A stretch of 14,179 bases of DNA, from the NCBI GenBank assembly GCA_022563075.1, contig JADFOC010000016.1:1-14179 (forward strand), written 5' to 3'. Source of the stretch: Pseudomonadota bacterium (GTDB lineage Bacteria > Pseudomonadota > Gammaproteobacteria > Pseudomonadales > Pseudohongiellaceae). This document shows, piece by piece, positions 14,153 through 14,179 of this stretch. The notes beneath the pieces are model-generated. The model had not been told where the DNA came from. It searched no databases and saw only the letters and a program-made list of their open reading frames with translations. The translations under genes and the position numbers were made by a program. Each line of letters opens with the position of its first letter. Position 1 is the stretch's first letter.

Positions 14153-14179
14153 TTAATCTTCAAGCACTTCCACGTGCGC
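14153..14179 (-). CDS. Possible last eight codons of a converging gene
   Basis: On the - strand, the window edge reads AHVEVLED then TAA at 14153-14155. It would converge on the + membrane-protein gene 25 bp away. Eight residues cannot establish coding; this is only a suggestion. Confidence 0.2.
   Translation of the reverse strand, partial: AHVEVLED

Noticed and set aside
1-14179. CRISPR array, tRNA/rRNA, transposase, toxin-antitoxin or defence cassette
   Set aside because: I looked for regular repeats, cloverleaf-like segments, DDE or HUH transposase motifs and nuclease or ATPase defence motifs on both strands and saw none.

Overview
The window looks like chromosomal DNA from a Gram-negative bacterium, most likely a gammaproteobacterium and possibly a marine uncultured lineage. 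This is inferred from the gene mix: a lipobox metallopeptidase, a glyoxalase II, an NrtR-type Nudix regulator, DUF6152, DUF2784 and DUF3300 (YacH-like) proteins, and a COG4798-type exported methyltransferase. No rRNA, tRNA, CRISPR array, transposase, phage or defence genes are visible, and base composition is about 50-60% GC.

Layout. (1) 1-490, + strand: the C-terminal end of a TVP38/DedA-like membrane protein, coupled by ATGA to a dihydropteroate-synthase-like gene that stops abruptly after about 62 residues. (2) 467-7543, - strand: seven genes in one direction. In transcription order they are an NrtR-like Nudix regulator, two paralogous medium-chain dehydrogenases/quinone oxidoreductases, a DUF6152-containing exported protein, a two-domain rhodanese, a YkgJ-type Cys-rich protein, and an M20 lipoprotein peptidase that has lost its C-terminus. 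(3) 7784-8575, + strand: a glyoxalase II-like hydrolase, converging on (4) 8716-9720, - strand: an exported protein distantly related to the C-terminal part of the DUF6152 protein. (5) 9784-12235: a sparse region with a DUF2784 membrane protein, an exported methyltransferase, two gene remnants (a serine beta-lactamase C-terminus and the start of a propeller sensor), hairpin repeats and a 21-bp tandem duplication. (6) 12235-13848, - strand: a DUF3300 protein with a long Arg/Ser/Thr/Asn-rich tail and no signal peptide. (7) 13.85-14.18 kb: a + strand membrane-protein fragment and possibly the end of a converging gene.

The best regulatory signal is upstream of the Nudix regulator. Two 21-bp palindromes of the form TTAGTGT-N7-ACACTAA lie 2 bp apart over a good candidate promoter, which suggests autoregulation and perhaps control of the two following NAD(P)H-linked dehydrogenases. 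The best structural signal is a pair of junctions. Near 467-490 two unrelated genes are each cut off and joined tail to tail. Near 13.85 kb the front of the DUF3300 gene is replaced by an opposite-strand membrane-protein gene. Either these are real rearrangements bounding a 13.4-kb block, or the assembly is chimeric; the sequence alone cannot decide. I found no coherent undescribed multi-gene system.
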